Below are positions 35,556 through 46,992 of a stretch of DNA of 64,000 nt, piece after piece. The DNA lies in assembly GCA_034190875.2 (NCBI GenBank), contig CM067343.1, forward strand, positions 56,945,731 to 57,009,730. The letters are read 5' to 3'. Numbering within the stretch: position 1 is the stretch's first letter; every line of letters starts with the position of its first letter. The notes under the pieces were generated by a model. It did not search any database, was not told the DNA's origin, and saw only the letters and a list, made by a program, of their open reading frames with translations. The position numbers were made by a program, and so were the translations under genes. The stretch comes from Urechis unicinctus. Lineage: Eukaryota > Annelida > Polychaeta > Xenopneusta > Urechidae.

Positions 35556-38500
35556 TATGTCTGTGATAAAGAACACTACATCACCTCGGTGCTTCCTGTT
35601 CATGGTTGCCATGGCAATGGATTTTTGCACATATATGCTGGTTTGCTGCTTGTTGGTTTTATGATTCGCTTGTCATGAATAGAGTTTTGTTTGTTTGTTT
35701 TTGTTATCAAATAAATTGGTTAAATTATCGGGGTCTTTTTGGAGGGATTAGCAAAGTAAATGCTTTTTTTTCCATTTTCGTCAAAGGAAGGCCAATTACT
35801 TGACAAAGCACTGTGCCTGTGAGGCGACATGATTTCTGAAGACAACACGACACCAGGTTGACTCGGCCTTTCAAGGGAAACTAAAACACGTTAGGCTGGT
35901 ATGATTCTGCGTCATAGGATAAACCTCGATCCAGAGGGTTGAAAACGAGGGATTAAAATACCGAGAAAATTCATTCTTAAACAGCTTAGTCAAAATGATA
36001 TTTTTGAGACACAATTTATTGGGATTTGTGTTACGCGTAGCATTGGAAACCCCTTTCGCCGATCTGGTTATAACTTTTCAGCTCTCCTTAAACAGTTAAA
36101 AGGTTGATTTAAATATGCCAGTTTTGTGAACCCTCCATAAACGAGTTGGTAACGAGATTATCTTGCGTTCTACGTAGATGCAATAACACCCCACCCCTGT
36201 TTAAGGGCAGAAACGAACTACCATTGCTATTGCGATGACATTTGAAAAACTGTTACATCTCAATTTGTTCAAAGATCGAATTAACGGCGAAGAGCGATAA
36301 ACCGATCTGCTGGTTAAAGTCGAGCTAAGTTTCAGACCCACAGCTCAAGTAAAACGCGACTTGAAACATGTGTACATTAGCAGTAAACTAATACAAAACC
36401 TGCGCAATAGTCATTCGATAACTCGTTTTATTTAATATTTAACGCATGAAAATGTAAACGAATATGTGACATTATGATAGCGACACACGAATTATCATAA
36501 CGTTCATTATCGCACTTGTCACGTAAAATGTGATCTCACGGATGTTCCTTTAAAACGTCGCCCCAGTTCGGCTTAGAATTCAAATCCTACACTTCGTATG
36601 TGACATTACAATATTGATTGGCGCTTGGTGTCTTCTGTGCACAATGTTAACTTTAGATCTCCTGCCCCCTTTCACGGCGACTCCCCCACCCCCCAACCAC
36701 ATTTCGCGACTTCCCCATCAAGCGCTGGTTGAATATTGCGTGCCTAGAACAATTCGGTAGAAGATTATAATCTTACAGAAGCCACTTTAAGATGCAATTG
36801 AATTCCTGCGGCTACAGATGATAATGAGATCCATAATGGCTCATTGCTTGGCTTTGGGTGGATCGTGTAATTATTGTCGTTAACAGATCCTCTTTAATCG
36901 TTGCATATCACATAATGCATGCAATACAATGGTTAGTCACCCTGACGGACGGCATCATCTCACTAGGAGCTGTAACAAACCACTTGATACATTGAACCAA
37001 TCTCATTTGGAGGAGCTGGGTCAAGTAGAGTGGAGTAAGGGCTTTTTAGAGCATTTAGGCGGTGCGGTCAGTGATAGGATAGCCTGAGAAAAGCTGGTGG
37101 TGATTTGGTCAACGGTAGCATAAAAAAATGACCATAGTGTTCAATGAAAGTGACGATATGCCAAGATTATTGTACTTATATTATTCCGTATGTGCGTCAC
37201 CTGGATAGGAGTCGGTCCTGATTGAGAACCCATGACATGGAGGTCGGACGCCAAAGCATTATACAAATGAGTTCATGTGTTGGTCGGCATTAACTGTTCT
37301 CATGTTTGAAGAGAACGTTTGAAGGGAAAATGTTTAGTGTAGACAGGGGATATATTGTTTATTGCAATGCAGAAACTCGTGCTACATGTAGTTGTATAGA
37401 ATTTACACCATTTGACTGATGTTGGCTATGTACGTGAATGAAATAAAGGTGTACAATATTCGTAGGTGCTGTATGTTACCATATCTCGCCAGCTTCAAAG
37501 ATGAAGACCACCTTCCCATACTAATAACAACATTTATTCAAGTCAATAACATTCAATCACTATTACAAAAATACTTCACAAGCAAGAAGACAATGACACA
37601 TTTTGATTTTGTCCATCTGTGGACCTAGCCTTATAAACACAGCTTTGTTACTGACATGTCCCAGATTACACAAACGTAATCCACACCTCTTTTAGGAATA
37701 TCATAGTTACATAACAACAAACAGCTGAGAGGTGAAGCAGATCGCCAAAACGCGAATCAAGCTCACAGCTAACTGGAATCTTTTTTAAAAACCTACAATC
37801 GCGTTCTCTCAGTGAACAAAGCAGCTAGATTTAGTGATAAAATACTGATTCTGGGGGCTGCCATCAAATTGGAGCGAGCGCAGTCGAGTTGCGATAAAGC
37901 AAGCTGATTGACGCTGATACAGATTAATGGTGAATCTTTTTTTCTGAAACAAGTCGGTGCGTCATATTTTGCTTATTAGTAGAGTTGATATTTGGCTCAG
38001 AAATGCTATATAACTCGACCCAGTTTGCTTCAGCCAGCTTAATTTCTTTTCAGTCAATTCCAATATGACCCCCACAGAGTCGCCCTAATCATTATGGACA
38101 TTGGAGAAGATATTAATATTTTGTACGAACTGCAATTACCGAAACCATGTGCACGTGAATACGCGATACAAATTTAATAAACAATTATTAGTTACTAATT
38201 AATTAGGTTAGGCGGACAAGAGGCGTGGTGGCGAGTTATCGTGCGGACATGACATCGGCCAGTCTAGATTGCTTTTTCCCATACACCCAAGTATCGTTGC
38301 TGATGTAATTTCTATCTCCAGATTTGTGACCAAGTTTAATTCCGTGCACAGTCAATCGTCTTCAGCCTTCTGTTGCCACGACAGGCGTTTGAGCTTATGA
38401 AATCATGGAATTACACTATGTCTAACATACGTGCATCCCCAATCATCATGTAAAACATTACACATATGTACAGCGTCATTAACAAGACAAATCTTTCATT

Positions 38501-40708
38501 ATCATTAAAATTCTACACAATGAAAAAATATTTAAAATCACAAAAAGAGAACATTTATAAAGTGCAACTTTTGAAATGTATAAATATCCAATACATATGT
38601 TTTGGTCCATTGCGTATAATAACTTGATGCTTGCAGGATTGTGCAAAAACAGAACCACATAACATGTTGTGAGTCGGAATTTGGTCCCTTTTTCAGATAA
38701 CTAACAACAGTTGGTCCCCGGGTACAAACACTGCAAGATGGCCGTCAACATTTCATACTCGCTCAGAACAATAAGGCCAGAAGGGGCGTACAATCGAAGC
38801 ACTTATCGTGGTTGGTCCAAGAATGATCGAACATTATATATAACCAGCTAGTCAATGACGAGAAAATTAATATTAGATATGATATGAACACGACATATGT
38901 CAATATAACTGATTTTGCCAATGTACTCAGAAAAAGGTTCCTCAAGTACACTGTTTAAATTGGGAAACAAAACGTATAAAAAGACTAGATATCCAAAGTA
39001 CACACGTCGATGGCACTACCAACGGGGCAACATATGTACTACAGTTTGAAGCGATGCAATTTGTATTGGCATAGATTTGATAGTGATACATACAAAATGG
39101 TCAACTAGTTGTCAGTCAGCTGATGCAGACTAATTAGCATAATATATGCATAAACGTTCACATCACTGATTTCCTGCATAAAATACCTTGATGCCTAAAG
39201 TATAACAACCTTCTGAAAGTCAGTTTGCTGTGACGACTATCATTACGCATGGCATAAAAGTAGCAAATATTTGCGATATTACATTACCAACGACGATTTA
39301 CAAAATGGCAAGTTAAAAGCAGACATGAGAGACAAACACTTAGTTCTGAATGCGAAACTAAAACAAGAGTTGAGGGTCGGGCGCACATTAAGAACATGTT
39401 TTCATGGCTGGCAGTGCCAATGAGATGGAATGTTAATCTTTCAATTGCAATTTTGCAATTTATGAACATAAAGGCAAATTTGTGAATGCTATATTTTGAC
39501 ATCATAGTGGCTCTTGGTCCCCAGCTTTCATAAAGTTGCATTAGTATCACATACTATTTACAAACACTTCTGGAGACGGTGCGTACTCTCTTAAAAATAC
39601 ACCTTGACATGAGCCAGACGTTGGAATGTATAGAATGCCAGTAGGAATGTATCAAACAAAGTGGTATACAGATAACCGCAGATAACATGTGCCCAGCCAT
39701 AGATAACCAAGTGCATAATCTGTACACTTTGCTGCCTTGTGCTCCATCCCTAGCTACATACACCACACAAAGATGCTTCAGATCAAATTCACCCTGACTG
39801 AGTTACTATATTATTATCATTAAATAATACACACATATATCTATACATATGCATGGAAGGAGAATGAACCACATCAACTTGGATGCATTGCCAGATTACT
39901 CACGACACATACCATACCTAACTACTTTCACAAGGATATTCTCGTTAATAACAAAATCAGAACTTCTTTAATATTGAAGATGATCATCATTGAATGCCTT
40001 TGAAATTGTCAAGTCAAACTGTTGACAGTTAAGCCACATTTGAATGCCCCATTTCTTGTTCCACAAAAAAACGGAATCGCCACGTGTCAAGAACAGTGTT
40101 TAACTAGATTCAAATGGCAGGGATCCAATCCCATAATTGTGATTGATTTCATGCTGAGATCAAAGTCATGTCCGACTAACATTATCTCAACATTAGAATT
40201 GTATAAGAAATTCACACATATATATATTATGTATATAAATAGCCAGTAAAACAATGGACGATTTCAAACAGCCATTAGCACTAACGTCATGTATTATTCT
40301 AGGAGTACTAGCTAACTACACACACGTAGCAGCAGACTTTTAAATTTGCTCGTCTGCTCTATATACAGTCATGATAAGTCCATATACACAAGTCTGTTTT
40401 AGTTGAATGATAAGCGTAGTTGTCGGAAGGCTTGCCTTACAAACTGTGAGGGATTCATTAATACCTCAAATGTACCACGTGACTGTACCCAGCAGATACA
40501 CAAACAACATGTTACTCGAAGAAAGATGGTCCTTACCAGCTGAGCTGTGAAATAGCATGCGAGCCATTCAGCTTTGAGTCGTTTAGGGTGGAGATTGAAT
40601 CGCTCACAACAGGGGAGTGGTCCTCAACTGGACCATCAATACAAAGATACTTCAAACCCCGCATAAATGACCAGTCGGAATTTACAACTGATGCATACAG
40701 GAAATTCC
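35556..40708. other. long gene-free stretch; probably includes the zinc-finger 3' UTR
   Basis: AT-rich unique DNA with no tandem arrays and no frame above 90 codons. The part nearest 40708 (down to about 38400) is plausibly the 3' UTR of the minus-strand zinc-finger gene. TTTATT at about 37531 would be a minus-strand AATAAA. The absence of minisatellites over 5 kb contrasts with the rest of the window. Confidence 0.4.
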
Positions 40709-43700
40709 TCATAAATGACTGAACGCTGGCCCAGACGCCAGCTCGGTAAATAACGTGTCAGTTTCCGTCTGCCAGGGGGCACTGCACGTTGCTGTCAGTT
40801 TCTTGTCAAGGTTCGAATCATCGTCCCAGTACATCATGGGCATACACGGGGATGGTCCTCCATCCAGGGACGACGGCGTCTTGGCACGGAAGTCGGCATT
40901 GGCTGGTCCACCTAGATTGGGATTGCCGGGATATGGCGGAGGAGGCGGGAGATCGTTAAGGAAGAGGGTTGCGTTGCTGGGGGTGGATGTTGGTGGGGTA
41001 CACGGCGGTTGACTCAGGTATGGGTTGGGCGAAGAGGGAACTGATGTCCGCGGACTACCTGGTTGCATTCGCACTGGACTTGACATCAGTGCATTCTGTC
41101 TGTTGGCATGCGCCAACGAGTGGGTCTGGAACAGCTGTTGGATGCCGGGAAGTTTTGTGGGTGGAGGCATGTTATGTTGCAGATGTTTCTGTATGGTGGG
41201 ACACAATTGGGAGGGTGTGAGGCTCTTCCTGTAGGGAGTTGATGTTACAATGGTTTGTTCGTTTTGAGGCTGAGAATAACTATTTTGTAGATGTGGTAAA
41301 CTGACCCCAGGGGGTAGTCGTGGTGGTCGTTGTAAAATGCTCATTATTGTAGGTGCAAAAGTCTCGAAGGGAGGCAAACCCTTGTCACTCATCGTGGTAC
41401 AGATCTTAGGAGGAGGACTCTTAATAGACTGCCGTATGCTAGCTTGTTTTTCCTGTTTGATGGGTGCAACAACAGCAGTAGGTAAGGTCAAGGTCGTCGA
41501 ATTCAGCGATTGCCTGGGAGCAATGGTAGCTAACGGGCGGGGAGCTTCATCTCTGGATTGCAGGGCAACGACCGTCTCTGGTATTGGGACTTGTTGTGGT
41601 AGGCACGGACTGTGGAGATTGGGACGTATGATGGAAGTCGCAGACGACTTCGAAACACATTTATCTCCAATCTGTGCGTGGGCTGTGCTATCATTGCCAT
41701 TGGCCATTACTTGTGCATGTATTTTAGGACCCTGGATTAAAGCGCTTGCCATCAGCTGACCGTTGTTACAAATTGTTGCCTTGGCAGTGACCGAGTTATT
41801 CGACACAATGGCACGAGCAATGATCTCATTGTTGCAAATCGTGGCGTGCGCGCTGATGTGACCATTGGTAATGGTGGCTTGTACTTGAGCAGGGCCTGCA
41901 TTCGTTGATGCCTGGTTCGTGATAGCACAGGGAAGAGTCATCATGTCCTTTTTCTCACACGGCCCCCTGTGCCGGTGACCCCACAGGTTCTCTCTTGTCT
42001 TGAAGCTTTTACCGCAGTCGCACTTAAACGGACGGTCGGTGGAGTGAATGCGCTCGTGAAGTCTCACAGCTGACGAGTCCTTGAACTTCTTCCCACAGAT
42101 GCTGCACTCGCAAGGATATTCATTGCTGTGGCGGTACAAGTTGTGCTTCTTCAAATGGACTTTCAGCTTGAATCCGATGTCACAAACCATGCACTTGTAG
42201 GGTCGCATTTCACTATGAGTGGCCATGTGTTTTTCAAAGGCTGGAATTGAAGCAAACTGCTTGCCGCACTTAACGCAGAAGAATCTCATTTTGCCCATGG
42301 AATCACCTTTAATCTCCAGAGTATCTGGTCCAAATGAGCTACAGAGGCGCGAAATGCTGTCCGACATGGGCTCAACATCGCGCTGGTCGAATCCCTGAAT
42401 GTCCATATCCTCAAGCGATAATGAACTACCGATTTCATCGGAATCGTCTTCAGACCCAATCAGCTCGTTAAAGTCCAGATCTTGGCTACTGTCATCCAAC
42501 GAGGATTCCGAACTGAGTCCCGTCAAATCGTAGTCTGGCAACTCAAGTTCCCGTTCCACTTTGACAACAGGTAAGTGAGGGTCATGGGCTGATCTGATGA
42601 TGGGGGACGTGACCTCGGGATGGATTCTCACCAGTACAGGGGGGTTACTACTAAGAGGGCTGATATGTTGTTGAGGTTCCGCATGGGAGACCTGCAGTAC
42701 ATTATCAGGTCGCGTGGCAAGGAGATGCAAGCCTGGTCGACTTTGTGGAACTGCCTCGAGTGCCTCGACAGTAGTAGGTATGGATACTTCGCTTTTGAAG
42801 CCATTCGAGTGTATAGTGGCTTGTTGCTGTCTGTGGGAAACAAGCTGTACATCTGATGATCCAACCTTGTCATTATGAAGCATTATAGGGCATTGAGGTT
42901 CGACCTTACGAGGCTGTCGGCCACGTCGGAATCGTGAGGCTGGTGGTTGAATTCCATCGAGAGCCGTTCCGCACGTCTTACTCCTGTTCTCGTGATGCCA
43001 GAGGCACTCGCTCGTCTTGAAGGTTTTCCCACACCGTCTACAAGCATAGGGCCTCACATCAGAATGGATTCGCTCGTGTGCCCTCACTGCTGTTGAATCT
43101 TTGAACTTTTTGCCACACACTCGACACTCCTCTTTAAGTTCGTTGCTGTGCTTAAAAAGCATATGTTTCTTCAGATGGTACCTCTCCTTAAAACCTATAC
43201 AGCATATTTCACAGACAAACGGTCGCTCATCGGAGTGGGTTCGGATATGATTTTTGAAATTGGAGTTTTGGGCAAAAGTCTTGTTACAAATTTTGCACGT
43301 CCAATGCGCACTTGTACCTGGTGCGTTAGGCTTGGTCCTCTTGACGGGAGGCTCCTCATCGTCATTTGTAGCAGGTGTCAGCTGATCTGACCCTGTTGAA
43401 CGATGCAGAGACATGTGCATACTGAGGTATTTTTCACTAACAAACTCCTTGCTACATACAGGACAAGCAATGGTGTTTTTGCTCATCTCGCGTCGCTTCA
43501 TGGCATTTTGGGTTCTATCCACCAATACTTGTTCATCCTCATTAAAGGAGAGTCTTCCTGGAATATCTTCACTGATCATGCACAGTTCGTTACTCATATT
43601 CACAACCTGTTCTATGATATCATAATCCTCGCCTTCCAGTTTCACCTTGGCTAACTTCCGCCGGCACACCTCCTTACGAATCGGCGTCTGCTCCTCTTCC

Positions 43701-44884
43701 TCCAGCCAGGAACGCCATCCTGGAGTTTTTCCTTTGAGACGAATGCTTTTCCGCACCATCATTCCATCCTCATCTCCACCCGGCCCAGTTTCCTCGCCTT
43801 CCTCCTCATCCTCTCCAACCTCATCAACTTCCGCCGTCATATCACTACGCTGCTCAGCGTGAGATGCTATTGTTTCAGGCAGATGAAGAATGACCGACTG
43901 ATGACCTTGACCAAAGTTCTGACTTTGTTGAGACTGAGTTGCTCCTAGAGCCTGTTGTTGGCAGTATCTCTCTGCATTGTCTTCCAGTTTGATGACTATC
44001 GTACTAGGAGTTCGTTTAGAGTCCTGTAAATTAACTCGGACTGTGTTAGTGGAGTCAATTAGACGTACTTTATTGTCTGTCTGAACAATACTAGAGGCAG
44101 GTGCATTGGCTACACAGTGCTTGACTTCTTGAACGAGCTCAGATGTTCGATGACTAGTTAATGGTAGAGGAGGCAGTATGTTTTCCTTTGCACCTGGGCT
44201 GACTGAAGGGGGCGTGTCAGGGTGCCGACAGTCAGAAACACTAGGGGGACTAGGGGGCTCCATTTTGATGACTACAGGAGTTGAGCTAATACTGACTTTC
44301 TCCTCTACTGCCTGAGGGAGGCTGCAGCGTTTAGACACAGATGGTGGTGCGTCTTGTTGCATGGTAGCTGTAGGTGTGAGCTCCTGAATAGCAGACTGGT
44401 ACTTTTGCTCTAAAACAGGATTAGATCTTGTCACTTGACATTTTGCAGAAGTTTGCTTTGCGTTACTGCCATCAAGTCCGTTTAATGGTTTACTTTGCGT
44501 TTCGCTCATTTGGGGTTGGGACACAGTTTTGTCAGAAAAGTCCAATGTGGATTTGTCCTTGTTTTTAGATAGGTCACGTTTCGCATGTGGCGACTTGGTA
44601 CGATTCCGGTCGCCACTTCGTTCCTTCTTGTCGCGACCACCAGAGGGCGTTCTGTTCTTACGACTTCTCGTCAGCCGATCTATCTGAGCATCGTTCTTGC
44701 TGTCTTGATGAATATTCATGTGCATTTTGAGCGTGTTAGCATTGCCAAATGTCTTTCCACAAATGCGACATTTGTGTGATTCAGCATTCGAGTGGGCGAT
44801 ATCCATATGGCGGACGTAAGTAGACTTCCGCTTGAAATCTCGCCCACATGGGCACCTGTACAAACTCTCGCAACCATCCTCCAT
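40709..44884 (-). CDS. 11-finger C2H2 zinc-finger protein, 1391 aa (single coding exon)
   Basis: Probable nuclear DNA- or RNA-binding regulator. The start is the first ATG (44884) after an in-frame TAG. Fingers lie at about 11-31 (C-x-C variant), 39-59, 474-494, 530-550, 558-579, 587-607, 615-638, 870-890, 898-919, 927-947 and 955-976. The four-finger block 530-638 is repeated at 870-976: the second finger of each ends ...HLKKH(M/N)...KH/RHSNE, the third reads CGKKFKDS(T/S)AVR.HERIH, and the fourth is an atypical C2HC finger (SKTC / RGPC end; the last has C-x-C). Between blocks are an acidic region (about 350-370) and Ser/Asp-rich segments (785-830). Residues 1003-1074 form an 11-residue repeat (ATICNNEIIAR, AIVSNNSVTAK, ATICNNGQLMA). 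The C terminus is Pro-rich. The gene family cannot be named, and the target sequence is unknown. Confidence 0.93.
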   Translation of the reverse strand: MEDGCESLYRCPCGRDFKRKSTYVRHMDIAHSNAESHKCRICGKTFGNANTLKMHMNIHQDSKNDAQIDRLTRSRKNRTPSGGRDKKERSGDRNRTKSPHAKRDLSKNKDKSTLDFSDKTVSQPQMSETQSKPLNGLDGSNAKQTSAKCQVTRSNPVLEQKYQSAIQELTPTATMQQDAPPSVSKRCSLPQAVEEKVSISSTPVVIKMEPPSPPSVSDCRHPDTPPSVSPGAKENILPPLPLTSHRTSELVQEVKHCVANAPASSIVQTDNKVRLIDSTNTVRVNLQDSKRTPSTIVIKLEDNAERYCQQQALGATQSQQSQNFGQGHQSVILHLPETIASHAEQRSDMTAEVDEVGEDEEEGEETGPGGDEDGMMVRKSIRLKGKTPGWRSWLEEEEQTPIRKEVCRRKLAKVKLEGEDYDIIEQVVNMSNELCMISEDIPGRLSFNEDEQVLVDRTQNAMKRREMSKNTIACPVCSKEFVSEKYLSMHMSLHRSTGSDQLTPATNDDEEPPVKRTKPNAPGTSAHWTCKICNKTFAQNSNFKNHIRTHSDERPFVCEICCIGFKERYHLKKHMLFKHSNELKEECRVCGKKFKDSTAVRAHERIHSDVRPYACRRCGKTFKTSECLWHHENRSKTCGTALDGIQPPASRFRRGRQPRKVEPQCPIMLHNDKVGSSDVQLVSHRQQQATIHSNGFKSEVSIPTTVEALEAVPQSRPGLHLLATRPDNVLQVSHAEPQQHISPLSSNPPVLVRIHPEVTSPIIRSAHDPHLPVVKVERELELPDYDLTGLSSESSLDDSSQDLDFNELIGSEDDSDEIGSSLSLEDMDIQGFDQRDVEPMSDSISRLCSSFGPDTLEIKGDSMGKMRFFCVKCGKQFASIPAFEKHMATHSEMRPYKCMVCDIGFKLKVHLKKHNLYRHSNEYPCECSICGKKFKDSSAVRLHERIHSTDRPFKCDCGKSFKTRENLWGHRHRGPCEKKDMMTLPCAITNQASTNAGPAQVQATITNGHISAHATICNNEIIARAIVSNNSVTAKATICNNGQLMASALIQGPKIHAQVMANGNDSTAHAQIGDKCVSKSSATSIIRPNLHSPCLPQQVPIPETVVALQSRDEAPRPLATIAPRQSLNSTTLTLPTAVVAPIKQEKQASIRQSIKSPPPKICTTMSDKGLPPFETFAPTIMSILQRPPRLPPGVSLPHLQNSYSQPQNEQTIVTSTPYRKSLTPSQLCPTIQKHLQHNMPPPTKLPGIQQLFQTHSLAHANRQNALMSSPVRMQPGSPRTSVPSSPNPYLSQPPCTPPTSTPSNATLFLNDLPPPPPYPGNPNLGGPANADFRAKTPSSLDGGPSPCMPMMYWDDDSNLDKKLTATCSAPWQTETDTLFTELASGPAFSHL

Positions 44885-46898
44885 CGTCACATGAACCGTC
44901 CAATCGTCCTCGCTTGCTGGCTGCTATGTTCAGCTTGATAATGCATGGACAAATGCTTAACTGCTTAACCTGGAATCACACAGAAAAAAACCAGGACATG
45001 AATAATTCTGCACACTCCGTGACAAACACATTAAGATGGGCAATTCTGTAAGTGCAATAATGTAAAAGGACAGTGTTATTGTATAGGTGACAATTTCATA
45101 CGGGTGTCTGCTAGAGTCATAAAAGAAATACCTGTAGGTAAGAACATACATCATTCAACAACTAAATAACTACTTGATGTACAGCGTTGGCTTCAACGAA
45201 GCCGCAGACGTGAAGCGTCGCTTGACACCACCCGCTTATGCAGGAATGTAAGTTAATATCCATCGGATGGCGTTCATGAGAAATAAGGGCGGTGATCGAC
45301 AATGGCCGTGATCGCATATAGTAACAATCCACGACGTGGAGGGGGTGAGGGTGGGGGGGGGGGGGGGGGGTGGAATGCTCAACAATCCACCCCTATACGT
45401 CAGGAAGAGAAGCAGCCAGCGTGGCGCACGGACTGAGCACATCCACAGCAGACATACATATAGGTTAATGCAAGAAAATGAGTCAACAAGTCACGAGAGC
45501 TAAAGAGATACGGTTTTATACGGTGTAAGGGCCATTAACGACAAGTTCCGACAAACACAGGCTTCCCTGCATATGCCAAATGCACTTTATGTAGACGCCC
45601 AATGAAAGCAGACTTGCCATGGTTACATTGAGCTTCGTACAAATACACACATACAAAACACCACCTCCCCACAGAGAATCTTGTGGAGGAAGAATTTTAC
45701 CTGCGTCCGCGAAAAAGGAGTGAGAGCATCTGGCGATAAATCATTCAGATATACCAACATAAGACGATCGATAATGGCATCCATACAGAGGTGCATTGGT
45801 TAGTGCAACACGTAAGGTAGTGTATGGATCCGAGTGTATGAAGCTTAGCCAAGCTCACCAGGTGTCATAACCATATATTACGCCATCCTTACGACAGCAC
45901 CCAGGGCGTTCAACGCGTTTGGTTTGCACGCAGCGTGGATCACGGGGCGGTGCGAGAGGGAGGGTATGCGCACTGCCCCTCCTGACACGCCCACGCACAC
46001 CATGCCCGGCGGACGGACAGGACATATATTTCTTCTCCCCTTTCGAAGATGACACATGTTCACATCACTGTTACATCACGATGTTAGCAAATAAGAGTTA
46101 TTTTTCCATGTGAGGCCAGTTCCGTTTTTCCTTCTCCAGGTATTGTGTCACGCGGTATTTAACCGCGTTTTATCCGATGATTGGCACCACTGACGTCATG
46201 AAGTCTCCCACGCTTGCCTCGCGTCAACGTTCCGGTCTCGTTTTGATCCCTGTTTACGAGGTGAAATGGCGAGAAGACGCTATGTTGATTGTGGGTGAAC
46301 TTGACCTTAACGTCCTGCCTGCATCGAGGGCAGCAAACCTCGAGATTCTACGCCAACTAAAGCGAAGACACCGGCAATTACTTAAATGCTTTCATGCGTG
46401 CAAACCACAATTGAGGGGGAGGCTAAATATACAAAGAAAGGCAATAAAATAGCAGTTTCATCGACGCGCATTCGATTCAAAACATGACTCACATATCAGA
46501 CGGTACGGATCACATACGATTCAAAACATGACTGCTATCTCACGCGGTACATATTTTGTATTCAAAATCAACGCCTACCGATACCGACTGTGGTACTGTG
46601 TATCCCCACGAACGCATGCACCATGATTTCGACTCTCAAACATCAACCATTAGTTCCAGTTGATTCTGCCTACAGCCGGGGACACCCCGTCGATCTCACA
46701 CTAGGTCACCAGGATATAAGCAGCAATCATCAAAACTGACTTCTTATGAAATAATATAAAAAACCGTTTTTTACCAAAACCCACTCATCATGTGAAGGTG
46801 ACAAATTCCACTCGCGAGTGACTCAGAATACAGAGAAGCAAGGGCCACGGGTCAATAACGCATCAACAAGATGAATTGGTGACGAACTACTTAGTTCA
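44885..46898. other. upstream region of zinc-finger gene, no coding seen
   Basis: A candidate acceptor (minus strand, CTGAACATAG at about 44933-44942) hints at an upstream non-coding exon. The 46177-46452 frame (91 codons) has no recognisable domain. Confidence 0.4.
45353..45370. repeat. G18 homopolymer
   Basis: 18 consecutive G residues within a G-rich stretch at 45340-45372. Confidence 0.95.
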
Positions 46899-46992
46899 GT
46901 CGGACCTTCAAGTGGACTTTATAAAGAATATCCACATTAGGATAAAGTGCAAGGTGTGGATAGTCTATGTGGAGTCCACTTGAAGGTCCGAC
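46899..46992. repeat. 94-nt hairpin with perfect 20-bp terminal inverted repeat
   Basis: The outer arms are GTCGGACCTTCAAGTGGACT (46899-46918) and its exact complement (46973-46992). An inner 8-bp stem (TATCCACA / TGTGGATA) lies within. It could be a tiny MITE-like element or a foldback RNA. No target-site duplication was identified. Confidence 0.9.
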
